Notes: generated by a model not told the origin, from the sequence alone. Shown: positions 43,142-55,330, counted from the first letter of the stretch. The stretch is 64,000 bases of DNA from Leptodactylus fallax (GCA_947044405.1 CAMRHE010000063.1:6351001-6415000); one strand, 5' to 3'. Made by a program: numbers and translations.

Positions 43142-44190
43142 CCACCCATGAACGATTATTATACTCTACAGCCTTTTCAGACCCCAGAGTATAATGGTCG
43201 GAGACCCAGCAGATGATACAAACATAAAAAACAATGCTACTTACCTCTACCTGGCTCCGATGCACTACTTCGGCCATCTTCAATGTTGGACCAGATCTCA
43301 CGTGAGCTAGGCCAGCATCGCGACACATAATGACGTTGGCTGTCGGAATGTAGGAGAGGTAAGTAACAGTGTTTTTTATGTTCGCTCACCTCCCTTGGGC
43401 CCCCGATCGTTATACTCCGGGGTCTTAAAAGACCCCAGATTATAATGATAGCAGTGTTTGTGGGATTCGTAGTAGCGGTTGCCACAGGGCTACGGGTCCC
43501 TTAATGTCCCGGGCCCTGTGGAAGTCGCTACCGCTGCTACCCCGGTATTTACGCCCCTGCCTCAGGGTGAACCTCGGAAGTTTAATTTCAGGTTCGGATG
43601 GTTTGGCCCAAAGATTTGTTTTGGGTCAAATAAGATTGGCAGGTTTGGGCCCCAGAGCGCATGACATCACCTAGGAGGCCAGAAGAGTCCAAAATTGGAC
43701 TCAGAGGGAGTGCAGAAAGCCGCGAGGATGCCCAGATAGGTGAAGGTAGGTGAGTATAACGTTCTTATTTTTCCACACCTCTCAAACTTATTTGACCCAA
43801 ACCAATCAATGGGTCAAACCATCCAAGCCCAGAATGAATCTTCAGAGGTTCACCCATTTCTGGTCAGGACTCACCAGGCTGGAATCGGAGAGGCTCACAT
43901 GACTATTTAGACCAATCTCTGGCATCAGTGGTCGCTGGGGATGGACCTGAGACATCACTCAAATACATCACCAGTTCCTTATCAGCAGCCACTGAGGCCA
44001 CTGATTGGTCTCAGTGGTCATGTGACTGACAGTGGTCATGTGAGCCTCTCCGCTTCTGGACCAGCTAGTCACGGCACAGGAAGGAAAGAGGACCAGGACT
44101 GTACAACAGAGCACTGAGGATAGGTGAGCATGCTTTTTTTTTGTTTTACAATCACCCTGCCCACCCCTGGGTTTCCTATAATACCTGGAC
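43142..44190. repeat. CRACR2A: Interspersed repeats with hairpins (CRACR2A intron)
   Basis: Two copies of a roughly 38-bp hairpin: ATTATACTCT...AGAGTATAAT (43158-43195) and GTTATACTCC-GGGGTCTT-AA-AAGACCCC-AGATTATAAT (43409-43446). Other parts (TTTGGGTCAAA, GGTTCGGATGG) are typical of one old amphibian repeat. No exon. Confidence 0.5.
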
Positions 44191-44204
44191 AAACCCTTCA
44201 AAGA

Positions 44205-44390
44205 TGTAAGAGATTACAAAAACTAGGCTGCTTTCTTCCAGGAACAGCGCCACTTTGTCCATTGGTTGGATCTTGTATTGCAGCTTCAAGAAAATAGGGC
44301 TGAGAAGCAACACTAGAAAAATCCTATGAACAGGTGTGGTTCTGATTTTGGAAGAGAGAAGCCATGTTTTTCATGTTCTTCTTTCCTAAA
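44205..44390. mobile_element. Family B palindromic element, diverged
   Basis: Left arm GCTGCTTTCTTCCAGGAACA and right arm TTTTGGAAGAGAGAAGCCAT pair, as in the copy at 4979. The TTAA ends are degraded. Confidence 0.6.
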
Positions 44391-44394
44391 ATGG

Positions 44395-45010
44395 GCATTT
44401 GTGATGTCTGACCCAACTACTAGTGTGCCAGAGCATCTCCCAAACAATAGGCTTCTGGGGTTTCCCTGGTATGCTGTGGTTAGTACCAACCAAAAGTGGT
44501 CAAGAAAAGGACAACTGGTGCCCAAGTAAGGAGTGAAGGCTAGCCCATCTACTCCAACCCTACAGAAGTGGCAGTGTGTAGCTCTGGGCAATGGTCTAGA
44601 AGGAACAGTTGGGTCCTGGCATTAGTATGGATGTTACTTTGACATGTACCACCTACCTAAACATTATACAGACAAAGTACACCCCATCATGGCAGCAATA
44701 TTCGCTTACAACAGTGGCAGGAATGAATGGAAGAACATGAAAAAGAGTTCAGGGTATGATCTTGGTCTCCAAATTCCCCAGATCTCAATCCAACCAACCA
44801 TCTATGGGATGTGATGGAAAAACAAGTCTGATCCATGGAAATGGCGGCCGCCTCTCACAATTTACTGGACTTAGATGATCTGTCAGTAATGTTTTGTTGC
44901 TAGATACCACAGGACATCTTCAGGAGTCTTGTGGAGTCCATGGCCCAAGTTTTGGCCACACAAGAGAGACCTACAGAATATTAGCTTTAATGTTATGGCT
45001 GATCTTTTTT
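44395..45010 (+). mobile_element. Decayed Tc1-like transposon remnant (3' part)
   Basis: Sequence with the layout of a Tc1-like transposase end and right terminus. Around 44772-44815 it reads SPNSPDLNPTNHLWDV in one frame, where an intact family member would have Ile-Glu in place of Thr-Asn, so the catalytic Glu is gone. Stops and indels interrupt the frame elsewhere. The end TTAATGTTATGGCTGATC at about 44988-45005 resembles the terminal inverted repeat of this group. No matching left end was found. Confidence 0.75.
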
Positions 45011-45988
45011 TTTTTTACCAAAGATAGGGAAATGAGGACAGGGACCCCCAAATGCTGTACATGGGAATACAGCGGGTGAAATAATGGGCATATATAAATC
45101 ATGTATAAAAGTCATTAACCCCTGCAGATCTAGAGTGAGGGTTAGAGTTCTCCATCATTCCTTCTACATGGTGCAGTAATAACTGCGATATCTCGGGGAG
45201 GATATTTATCTCATTACTTGGCATGGGTCCGTTCTCGGAGACATCATCTTCTTACAGCTGTAAGATGGATCATGGGTATTAGGCGGCAGCTTCTGTTTTT
45301 GATGATGATACTTTTCTGGATTTATTGCAATACATATGTCAGTCAGAAGAAGAGATTTTTAGATCACGTAATAGGAGTAGATCCGAGCGCTAAAAATTTT
45401 AACAACGCGTACGGGACCCATTTTTCATGGCAGAGGGGTTCTTTCCTAACCCTGGTCCTATCGTCAGTAAAAACTAACAGATCAGGCGTGAATAACTCCC
45501 TTGAGAAACCTCAGTTCTTAGGCAGCTTCTGAAGAGGTTGCCCACTGCCGGACCTCATTGTCCATTTCGAGGTTGAGTCAACCAGAGGATCCTCCTTGTC
45601 ATGATGATCCCCATTTCCACAGCTATCAGGTTGTCACGGTAGCTCCTCCACAGATATTCATTCCTCTGACCTCATCTTATTTTGGACCCCATAGCCTGGG
45701 ATAGGGGGCGCTTCCAAGAAAAGGCAAACAGGAAGTTATCAGCAGGAAGTGAACAAGTGAAGTAGTGGCTACAGGTCTGAGACAGAACCAAGAGACAACG
45801 TAGAAACTGGGTTACAATGGGAAGAAACAGAATTCTGGATCACAGGAGTCTCAAGGAGTCCCAAAGTGAGAGTTGCCATAGCTCAGACTCCAAGTATCAG
45901 AGCAAGCTCTCAAGAGAGGAAGGCATCTGGGAAGAGATAGGTTCAGTGGACAAGGGCGCCTGGTGTACAGGTTGTACGACTTATGGTG
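45011..45988. other. CRACR2A: No supported gene (CRACR2A intron)
   Basis: A 104-codon plus-strand frame at 45218-45532 has one hydrophobic stretch (LLFLMMILFWIYC) but no recognised family and lies inside an intron, so it is not called. Confidence 0.4.
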
Positions 45989-46308
45989 AGAGAGGACCTT
46001 TCACCATGACCACCATCTCCAATTCTCTAATTGATTCGACACAGTTGGAATTCTCTCTGTAGCCCCCACCGTTCCTGAGCAATTGGTGCTGTTAGTTGCA
46101 ACCCCAATATAGTAACTAGGTTCTCTCCTGTCAGATGGGCGGACCTGGGCTGGAGCAGATAGTCAGGGGCTTATTGGGTGCTGAAAATAACATAAATGAT
46201 TGCTCAGGAATGATGGGGGCTTGATAAAAAATTCCAACTGTGCTGCGGAGCCTATTGAATGATGCAAAGAGTTGGAGTTGGGGAGAGGAGGAAAAAGGTC
46301 CCCTTTAA
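45989..46308. mobile_element. TTAA-type palindromic element (family A)
   Basis: Left end AGAGGACCTTTCACC and right end AAAAAGGTCCCCTTTAA with inner arms CAGTTGGAATTCTCTCTGTAG and TTGATAAAAAATTCCAACTG. The left terminal TTAA is lost. Confidence 0.8.
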
Positions 46309-46616
46309 AATCCAGAGATTTGTTGACATTCACCAAAGAGACTAAGTTCAAACTGCCCTGGGTCTGCATATGTCATAGTAAGAAAGAACGTACAAGCCTA
46401 TCCAGAAATCTATATCTCTAGTGCCACCTATAGGTTGCTGCACTGTACGTCAACGTTCAACTCCAAAACACAGGCTCTTTAATAGGCTCAACTTTTTTCT
46501 ATGGTGCATAAGCCTATAGGTGGCGCTGGAGAGATGGTTAATTTTATTTCAGAAGATAGTTGCATTGCATTGTAGTAAGACCCCCTAGGTTTTGCCAAAG
46601 CTCTGCCAGTGAGGTC

Positions 46617-47170
46617 TTAAAGGGAATGTATCACCTTTTTTTTTATTATTTATAGCGAAATCCATAATTTTTTTCCAATCTTTTTTTATTTTCTGATTGT
46701 AGATATTCTATTCAATTTTCTAACCATGATTATGGGGGCGGCCATCTTGCCTGAGCTTCTCCTCTGTTCTCTTAACAACATTTAGTGATATGCTTTCCAG
46801 CAGTCTCATGGCCATAGGCAGCAATAGTCTAGAGCTCACTCATTGAGGTCTATGGGAGAGTTTTCTAGACATGCTCAGTGCGGGGAGGCTGAGGAGATAA
46901 ACTTTGACATCAGTAGTGATGTAATGATGGGTCAGTTGTGTTATCTATAGAGTTGTTATCTTATATTGTAATCCTGTCTGTGATGTAAATGAGATGACTG
47001 CTGGAAACAAAACCCCTGAAGAATTGGCAAGTGTCTGTATATTATTAGGCTTAGTTGTCAGATTAAAAATTGCAGGAATTTAGAATTTTAAATATAAATA
47101 TTGACATGGAAAGTTTTTAAAAAAAAAAAAATCATTAAAAATTCTTAAAAAATGTTTGACATAAAACATT
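46617..47170. mobile_element. TTAA-type element (family F)
   Basis: Starts TTAAAGGGAATGTATCACC. Its right half (TATTATTAGGCTTAGTTGTC, ATTGCAGGAATTT, GACATGGAAAG) matches 62640-62937, which keeps the terminal ACATTCCCTTTAA. The right end here is eroded. Confidence 0.6.
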
Positions 47171-47238
47171 ATTTATAAAGTAAATCATTTTCTGATCATG
47201 GGAACTTTCAGACAGATTTAGCTGTGTATATGACTTAC

Positions 47239-47315
47239 GCTGCTAAATGCAGAATTGATTCTTTCACATTGTATCCACTAGAGGCGCTGCATTCATAGAA
47301 AACTAGGCTGCAATC
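47239..47315 (-). CDS. CRACR2A: CRACR2A Rab domain exon (G5 motif)
   Basis: A 77-bp minus-strand exon, acceptor tttttcag, donor GC|gtaagt. It reads DCSLVFYECSASSGYNV then KESILHLA. ECSAS is the G5 box that contacts the guanine base. The exon enters in phase 0 and leaves with two bases, which the terminal exon completes. The length between G4 and G5 agrees with the human long isoform. Confidence 0.94.
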
Positions 47316-47593
47316 CTGAAAAATAAAAAGATATTAGCTGAGAGCATATGAGCTTCAATGATTCTGTACCCCCTCTTCCTCTATTAGCTAGTTAAAAAGC
47401 AGCCCCACCCTGGAGGACCCGATGCAGCCATAGAATACATTGTTAACATTTCATTTGAATGAGCGCCATGTAATACCCCATTTCTCCTGTAGTGGCCTCT
47501 GTAGGAGACATGAAGCCGCCTGCAGCTTTCCCTACTGACAGCAGCTAGGGGGCTCATTTAGAGACATTTAACAGTGGGGACTTCCTGAGAATA

Positions 47594-47944
47594 TTAAAGG
47601 GTTTGTTCATGATTAGAAAGACATGTCCGCTTTCTTCCAGTAACAGTGCCACACCTGTCTACAGGTTGTGTGTGGTATTGCATATCAGCTCCTTTGAAGT
47701 AAATGGGACTGAGCTGTAATACTACATGTGATAAGTGTCTGATAGATGAGGGTCCCATCTCTGGACCCCCCCACCCAATTACATGGACAGGGATTCTGTG
47801 CCCCACGTTTGAGTAGTGGTTACGCGTACTCATTGCCACGCCATGTCCCATAGACTATAATCTGAGCAGTAGGGCCAATGCCCTATCAGACACTTATCAC
47901 ATGACCTGTGGATAGATGACCGATTCGTGGGAAAACCAATTTAA
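47594..47944. mobile_element. TTAA-bounded composite palindromic element
   Basis: TTAA at both ends. The left part is family B (CCGCTTTCTTCCAGTAACAG), and an inner pair ATGTGATAAGTGTCTGATAG / CTATCAGACACTTATCACAT belongs to another element. It looks like one element inserted in another, replacing the expected right arm of family B. Confidence 0.65.
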
Positions 47945-48009
47945 GGTCAACGGAGTATGGGTGGGTGAACAGATGGAAAAGTAATGATGGGAATAGATAA
48001 ATTATAGAC

Positions 48010-48111
48010 CTTAGCAAGATGTTCCCCGACTCCACAAGGAACCTCTCGCTCCTTCTCAATGTCTGTTTTATTGCCCAGCATTAATATGGGGATGTTCTCA
48101 CCGGCTCCTTC
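48010..48111 (-). CDS. CRACR2A: CRACR2A Rab domain exon (G4 motif)
   Basis: A 102-bp phase-0 minus-strand exon, acceptor atgtctacag. It reads [17 protein letters not shown] then [21 protein letters not shown] is the G4 guanine-specificity box. The donor AAG|gtctat is a weak GT site, but the protein joins exactly to DCSLVFY in the next exon. The 547-bp intron upstream of it (48112-48658) is almost entirely tetranucleotide repeat. Confidence 0.95.
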
Positions 48112-48177
48112 CTGTAGACATAAAGAAAGATTCTATAGTCTTATACAGATACCAGTAGTTATTGTAAGATCTACAGT

Positions 48178-48581
48178 ATCTCATATCTATCTCATATCTA
48201 TCTATCTATCTATCTATCTATCTCATATCTATCTATCTCATATCTATCTATCTCATATCTATCTCATATCTATCTATCTATCTATCTATCTCATATCTAT
48301 CTATCTATCATCTATCTCATATCTATCTATCTATCTCATATCTATCTATCATCTATCTCATATCTATCTATCTCTCATATCTATCTATCTATCTATCTCA
48401 TATTTATCTCATATCTATCTATCATCTATCTCATATCTATCTATCTATCTATCTCTTATCTATCTATCTATCTATCTATCTATCTCATATCTATCTATCT
48501 CTCATATCTATCTATCTATCTATCTATCTATCTCTTATCTATCTATCTATCTATCTCATATCTATCTATCTATCTATCTCA

Positions 48582-48625
<44 letters not shown>

Positions 48626-48630
48626 CATAT
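48178..48630. repeat. CRACR2A: TATC/ATCTCAT microsatellite filling a CRACR2A intron
   Basis: About 450 bp of TATC units with regular CATA interruptions. It occupies most of the 547-bp intron 48112-48658, with about 28 bp between its right end and the donor of the exon at 48659. A 204-codon Ser-Ile-Tyr-Leu frame is an artefact of the repeat. Confidence 0.96.
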
Positions 48631-48658
48631 ATCGCTCTTTCTCCCCCCTACCTCTTAC

Positions 48659-48773
48659 CTCCACACTGGTTAGCCACTGCCGCACTGCGGTGAACGTGTC
48701 TTTGGCGGTGATATCGTACATTATTATCACACCATCAGCTTTCCTAAAGAACTGTTTGGTGATACTCCGGTAC
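48659..48773 (-). CDS. CRACR2A: CRACR2A Rab domain exon (switch II and alpha 2/3)
   Basis: A 115-bp minus-strand exon, acceptor ttttacaccag, donor GAG|gtaaga. One entering base completes the Arg of the WDTAGQER box. Then [38 protein letters not shown]. The order of motifs is that of a Rab GTPase: switch II followed by the hydrophobic strand IIMYDIT. No disruption is seen. Confidence 0.95.
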
Positions 48774-49153
48774 CTGGTGTAAAAACAAAAATGTATCAGA
48801 ATAGAATACTGTAAAAAATTGCCGATCCTGTAGGTTACAGTTGGTTGTATATGGATTGGGTGTTCTGGCCCGGTGTGGGGCGGTCCTGAAGCCAGGACTT
48901 ATTTGGCGCTGTTCACCTATTTTGGTGCTATTTGGTTCCCTCTTTCCATGACCCTTGGGACAATTTCCCCTTGTCCTTGTTTGCTCGTACCACACTGATT
49001 TTGGAGAGGAGAGCCCTGCATTGGTTCTAGCCGGAGGATAGGAAGAATCGGGGCTGGCCCCTTCTAGCCTAGGGCCCCGCATAGTCAATGTGGTATGTAA
49101 ATGACTGTCTTACATCTCAGTACATAGTAATATAGTAGCATATAATAAAATAC

Positions 49154-49235
49154 CTTTCTTGCCCGGCCGTGTCCCAGAGCTGTAGCGCCACCTGGCAGTT
49201 CTCCACAGTTACTGTCTTTACACTGTAATCAATAC
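49154..49235 (-). CDS. CRACR2A: CRACR2A Rab domain exon (G3 motif)
   Basis: An 82-bp minus-strand exon, acceptor ttggtcatacag, donor AG|gtattt (a weak GT site). It reads (G)[17 protein letters not shown] then [16 protein letters not shown] is the G3/switch II box and keeps the catalytic Gln. Two entering and two leaving bases fit the flanking exons exactly. Confidence 0.95.
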
Positions 49236-49296
49236 CTGTATGACCAAAGGGACAGGGAATGAAGATATATTACAGTGAGCAGGTCGTGTTGTTATC

Positions 49297-49547
49297 TTAA
49301 AGGACCAGAACACTAAAAATGCCAAACTTTTCATGCCTTTGCTTAGATGAATGGTCCAGAAATTCCAAAAAGGTTTATTTTATTTCCAAAAACAGCGCCA
49401 CTCTTAGACATAGGATGCATCTGGTACTGCAGTCTATGACTATTCAAGTAAACGGGGATGAGCTGCAATACCAGACACAGTCCATAGACAAAGGTGGTGC
49501 TGTTTCTGAAAAGACTTTTGTTTTTAGTCCTGGACAAAGTCTTTTAA
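49297..49547. mobile_element. TTAA-bounded family B element
   Basis: Starts TTAAAGGACCAGAACAC and ends GACAAAGTCTTTTAA. Central arms TTTCCAAAAACAGCGCCACT and GGTGGTGCTGTTTCTGAAAA pair; the middle is GAGCTGCAATACCAGACACA. Lies 62 bp beyond the CRACR2A exon that ends at 49235. Confidence 0.75.
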
Positions 49548-49912
49548 TAATCTTTAATAATGTTTTTTGATCAAATTTAGACTCTTTAGTTAAATAAGTA
49601 CCCTTTTAATGTGGGTCAAAATTAGGCACCTCCCTGTCCTGGACAATTCTTCAAATACAGCCCTTGAGTAACATCAGCCAAACCAAAAAATTGTGACAAG
49701 ACTGGTCAACTATCTGATATGTATGGGGTTGTCCTGACTCAACATGGTGTCTGGCAGTGGCTTTCACCCCTCTACCTAGTCAAAACACATGCATGCTCAG
49801 CCAAGGCTGGTATGCAAGTGTATGTGGGGTCGGGAGGAATAGCTGTTGAAGGTGTATGGCCGCCTTTAAAATGACACACAGATGAGTACAGCAGTTTTAG
49901 AAACATTATAAG

Positions 49913-50911
49913 TCCTTATTGTGGTCGGGTTATCTTCTCATACATGTAGTGTCCTCCTGATAACCAGCCATGATGTCCTTATTGTGGTCGGGTTATCTTC
50001 TCATACATGTAGTGTCCCCTCCTGATAACCAGCCATGATGTCCTTATTGTGGTCAGGTTATCTTCTCATACATGTAGTGTCCTCCTGATAACCAGCCATG
50101 ATGTCCTTATTGTGGTCAGGTTATCTTCTCATACATGTAGTGTCCTGATAACCAGCCATGATGTCCTTATTGTGGTCAGGTTATCTTCTCATACATGTAG
50201 TGTCCCCTCCTGATAACCAGCCATGATGTGCTTATTGTGGTCGGGTTATCTTCTCCTACATGTAGTGTCCTCCTGATAACCAGTCATGATGTCCTTATTG
50301 TGGTCGGGTTATCTTCTCATACATGTAGTGTCCTCCTGATAACCAGCCATGATGTCCTTATTGTGGTCAGGTTATCTTCTCATACATGTAGTGTCCCTCC
50401 TGATAACCAGCCATGATGTCCTTATTGTGGTCAGGTTATCTTCTCATACATGTAGTGTCCCCTCCTGATAACCAGCCATGATGTCCTTATTGTGGTCAGG
50501 TTATCTTCTCATACATGTAGTGTCCTCCTGATAACCAGCCATGATGTCCTTATTGTGGTCGGGTTATCTTCTTATACATGTAGTGTCCTTCCTGATAACC
50601 AGCCATGATGTCCTTATTGTGGTCGGGTTATCTTCTCATACATGCAGTGTCCTCCTGATAACCAGCCATGATGTCCTTATTGTGGTCAGGTTATCTTCTC
50701 ATACATGTAGTGTCCTCCTGATAACCAGCCATGATGTCCTTATTGTGGTCAGGTTATCTTCTCATACATGTAGTGTCCCCTCTTGATAACCAGCCATGAT
50801 GTCCTTATTGTGGTCGGGTTATCTTCTCATACATGTAGTGTCCTCCTGATAACCAGCCATGATGTTCTTATTATGGCCAGTTATCTTCTCATACATGTAG
50901 TGTCCCTGCCT
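49913..50911. repeat. 62-64-bp minisatellite
   Basis: Unit about gtccttattgtggtcgggtt plus atcttctcatacatgtagtg plus tcctcctgataaccagccatgat, 16 copies. Copies differ mainly by tcgg/tcag and by one or two C in the tcc run. Flanking the right end is a TTAA-type element (about 50935-51182). Confidence 0.95.
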
Positions 50912-53900
50912 GGTTATGTTCCTGTGAAAACCCCTTTAAAGGGGTTTACCAAGTTTTGACGTTATCCCCATTGGATAGGACAGGGGACAACTTCATGATT
51001 GTGGGGGAAGGTAATCCAAGGAGACCTCCTGATCCCAAGAATAAATGGAGCAGCTGGGTGCAGACTTGTCCTGCCTCTCCATCAGGATAGGAGAACCAGC
51101 ACTTGGACCTTCATGGACCATGAAGTTGACTTCTATCCTGTTGATAGGGGATATCTTCAAAACTTCATACAACCCATTTAATCATATGCAAGGCCTGTTA
51201 AAGGGTCGGGCACTGACTGTAAAGTAGTTACCTTCAATGGTGGTGCGACAAAGACAATTTTCTAAGCTAATTGACGTATATTTTTTCCTCTGGCGCTCTC
51301 CACAAGGAGTTACAGAAGCCCCCCAGACCATGTTCCTTTGTTCTATCCATCATATTCATCATCTACAAGCCTTCCCTTTTTGCATATTTAGGTGATGCTA
51401 AATATTCCCGAGAACCAAACAGTGGATCTCAGCTGCTTTATATTAGCATTTTCTTCCCTCCATTAGAAGGAAGTCACTGAGATGTGGCAGAAGAACAGGT
51501 TGGAGCTTCACCTTTGACCCACCATATTTGGCAGGCGAAAAGCTGGAATACAGAACGTTAATTTATGATGGCGTTCCACTGCGGAAGGAGCCGGAGCTGT
51601 GTGAGTAAGGTATGCATGGCTGGACGCTCTTAGTTTTTGGCAGCATAACCTGTAATATCACACGTCGCGGTCTACGCTCGCTGCATTGATAGAACCCAAG
51701 GGAGATATTCGACTTTATGTTTGAAGGACCGAAGCAAGGAAACCTGAATAGGTAATGAAGCGCGAAAGGGGAAGCGTTTAAGCTGGGTGTATGCGTCCTA
51801 TGAGATTTACAGAGGGAAAAATTAGATTCACCCAGCTACATTTTATTTAGGAAGCTAATAAGTCGCTGCTCGGGGAGATTCCCGGCATCTGGTCCTATTA
51901 ATAGTATGGCGGTATAATTAGTTATAACCATTTAGCCTTTCGTTAGAAAACATATTGCAGATTATTTATGAGGCATAAGGCACCGGACGCCGTTTGCATG
52001 GTAATGTAATATATGTATTTGGATACTTTTTGGTCATACTTAACCCCTTTTTGTGAGACCACGTCCTTTTTTGTGCTGGCCATGACACTTTTTGTGACGT
52101 GACAATTCCAACACAGATTTGCCAGCTCTTATAGGAGGTCAGTCCTTATTTCAGTAGCCTCATGGATATTCTGCCAAGTATGTTTTTGGTCCATATTGGA
52201 AGCTAAAACATCTATTATATGTCCATTATGCCTGTCAAAGGTGGTCGTACATATTAGACAAATATAATCCGAACCCACCAGTATTTACAGGTCAAGCCAA
52301 CCATATAATGGGGTGCCCAGAATTTACCCCAAATTATTGGGGAAAGGAAGGCTTGGCCATGTTAAAGATCAACATGTCCAATCCTTTTGTTCTTAGTGAG
52401 ATAATGCACCATCATTGGTGTTAGGCAGCGTCATACTCCGCTTTCCCAATTTTTGCCAAGTCGGGAATACGTAGGTATGGGAGGGTAGGGGCACTCCAAT
52501 TATGTGTGCCAACACAGAGTGCCCCCTACTCTCCTTTGAATGTATACATAGATAGATACAATTAGTATTGCCTCAATACTGTTTTCACTAGAGGGAGCCC
52601 GATGGCAAGGATCCAACTGGCCCTCCATTATGATGCCAGGTATTGCCATCTTGGACCCAATGGTCTGGTGTTGTTTCCCCTATGACCACTTGATACCAAT
52701 TGAGTCAATTCTTATCCCACTTGTTTGCTAAAAATGTAGATCGTCAGGTTTTTACTCCCTGGAGACGGGATCAACCAGGGCTGGACCCCCTCTATCCAGG
52801 TCTTTAGGGTACCATAATGCTTGTGCGGAATCTTACCATATCTATATAATAGGAAATTTATCTATTTCTATATTTTTGGACAGTATAGTGGTGATATTTA
52901 TGGCTTCTGGTGGCAGTGGAGCGACTGGGGAGGGCGGAAGTTGAGTACATGTCCTGGGTCCTGGAGGTCAAAATGGTCACCAAGTCACTCTGCATTGGTC
53001 AGTGAATTTAGACTGGGAAATGAGCTAAATCGTTCCTCTGGGTGAAGGAAAGGATAGCCATGATTCTGCCTGGACTAGGTGAGTGCAGCTTCTATTTCAC
53101 AGGCCAGTGACGTCATGTTCATTTATCAAAGGGCCTGCTTTCTAAATGGGGTTGAGCTGCAATACCAAGCACAGCCACTATACGTACGAAACTGTCCTTG
53201 GTATTCAGTGATGAGCGCTCATCCTTGGTGGAAAGGTAGAGTGTTCTTTTTGAAGGAAAGAAGACTTTTTTTTAACTCTTTTAAAAAAAAATTGGTCTGA
53301 GCTGCATTACCCGATCCAGCCATATGTAAGAATGGCGCTGTTTGGGGGGAAAGTGGGCTATTTTTTCTAAATCCTGCTTAGCCCCATTAAATGGAGACCA
53401 AACACTAACACAACAGTGTCCAAAGGAAGTTATTTCTGCAAGGTAAGCTCCATCGATAAATCATCTGCACATCTTCTCAGTACTTTTTCAGTTGAGATTA
53501 GTAGGAATCGTACATGACCTTATAGTAAACCTGTCACTGTGAAGCCAGAAGCAATATTTATACCGAAGACGCTCATGAAGCGTCGGCCGCGTTCCGCTCC
53601 CCTGCTGGCGTCTTGTTCCGATCGTATTAAAACTGTGTTTATTGTGCACTGTGGATCCTTTTTATACCGTTTCATGGTGCGCTTTAATATAAAGTATGCT
53701 GATGTTATGCAAAACAGCCAAATGCTTGAGATAAATCAAGAGAAATATTCATGAGACGGAGCACAAGCGGCTTCGAACCAGGGAATTCAAGACTGTCGAC
53801 TGTATTTTCCTGATGGGCCGGTGGGAGTTTTGTCACAGATCGAGTTTTCTTCGGTATATGTACCTGGTAGATTTACCAATCTCAGATGTGCGGAAGCTTC

Positions 53901-54194
53901 TGGGTGCGGCTCTGTAACAGCACCGTCACCAAAACCGGATATAGCATTACCTTATATGTCTTTTTATATGCACTTTACGCCTTGTATATGTCTTTTTTAT
54001 TTGCAGCCAGAACTTTTTTTTCCTGTATATTATAATCCACATGTAACTGAATAGTGTTCTGGGCATTGCTATAATACCATAGACCGCCATCTCTGTACTT
54101 AGGTGTCAGTGCAATGTGGGAGCGGTACAAAATGATCTAGGCACAGATAGTACTGCCTCTCTTTATCTCTCTATATCTATTTCTGTAATTTATG
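50912..54194. other. CRACR2A: CRACR2A intron, no exon seen
   Basis: Contains a TTAA-type element at about 50935-51182 (GGGGTTTACCAAGTTTTGAC ... TCAAAACTTCATACAACCC) and diverged family B pieces at about 53130-53392. 51500-52010 and 53520-53760 look single-copy and could include conserved non-coding DNA. No coding exon was recognised. Confidence 0.4.
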
Positions 54195-55330
54195 TAGTTA
54201 CTAGTCCTGTCACCTCTCTCTTCCTCTATTTAAAGCAGGCACAGATACTACTGGCTCCCCGTCTCTTCCTATAAGTAATGTTGATGCAAATATTGCTACC
54301 TCCCTGTCTCCTCCTGTAAATAATGTAGGCACAGATAGTACTAGGTCCCCGTCTCTTCCTGTAATTAATCTTGATGCAAAAATTGCTACCTCCTTGTCTC
54401 CTCCTGTAAATGATGTAGACACAGATAGTACTGGCTCCCTGGCTCTTCATGTAAATAATGTAGATGCAAATAGTACCCCCTCCCTGTCTCCTCCTGTAAA
54501 TGATGTAGGCACAGAAGTTGTATCCTTTTCTCTTTCTGTTACTGATGCAGGCACAAATAGCACTGCCTCCCTGTCTCTCCCTGTAAATAAAGTAGGCACA
54601 GATAGCACCATGTTCTTGTCTCTTCATGAAAATACTATAGTTCAGAGAGTACTGCCTCCCTGTCTCTCCCTGTGAATTATGTAGGTGCAGATAGTTCTGT
54701 ATCCTTTTCAATTTCTATTACAAATGCAGGCACATATAGCACTGCCTCCCTGTCTCTCCCTGTAATTAAAGCAGTCACAGATAGTACCATGGTCTTGTCT
54801 CTTCATGAAAATACTATAGTACAGATAGTACTGCCTCCCTGTCTTTACCAGTAAACAATGTTTGAATGGATAGTAATATCTCTATGTCTCTTCCTGAAAA
54901 AGATGTAGGTTCTTGTAATTGATGAATGCACAGGGGTAACCGTTTCCCCATTTCTTCCTACTACTATATATTATGTTGGTACAGATAGTGCTGTGTATCT
55001 GTATCTTTCTGTAAATTGTGATTGTATAGCTACAGTAGATCTGTTTCCTTGTCTCTCTCTGTAATTAATGGTGGCACTGAAACAGTCTCATTGCCTCTCT
55101 CAGTAAGTAGCGTATGGAGATACTGTACATATAGTACAATAGGCACAGATAGTGCTGCTTCCTTTTCTCTCTCTCTCTCTCTCTCTGTAAATGATGTTGT
55201 CACTGAAACAGTCTCATTGTTCCTCTCAGTTAATAGTGTATGGAGATACTGTACTTATAGTACAATAGGCACAGATAGCACTGCTTCCTTGTTTCTCTCG
55301 TAAGTTATGTAGGCTAGGCACAGATATTAC
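54195..55330. repeat. 45-bp minisatellite, open in frame on both strands
   Basis: Unit about gtaaataatgtaggcacaga plus tagtactgcctccctgtctcttcct, 45 bp, about 25 diverged copies. The period is 15 codons, so long frames stay open: plus strand repeats of SLSPPVNDVGTDSTA type, minus strand repeats of IIYRRRQGGSTICAY type. Variation is not obviously synonymous, and the array lies in a CRACR2A intron, so coding is unlikely. Confidence 0.9.

Noticed and set aside
45218..45532. A 104-codon frame with a hydrophobic segment resembling a signal anchor
   Set aside because: It lies in a CRACR2A intron on the opposite strand, shows no family motif and no adjoining exon. Chance frames of this size are expected in 64 kb.
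49913..50911. Regular repeats with spacer-like parts, resembling a CRISPR array
   Set aside because: The whole unit repeats, including the supposed spacers, and the setting is a vertebrate intron. It is a plain minisatellite.
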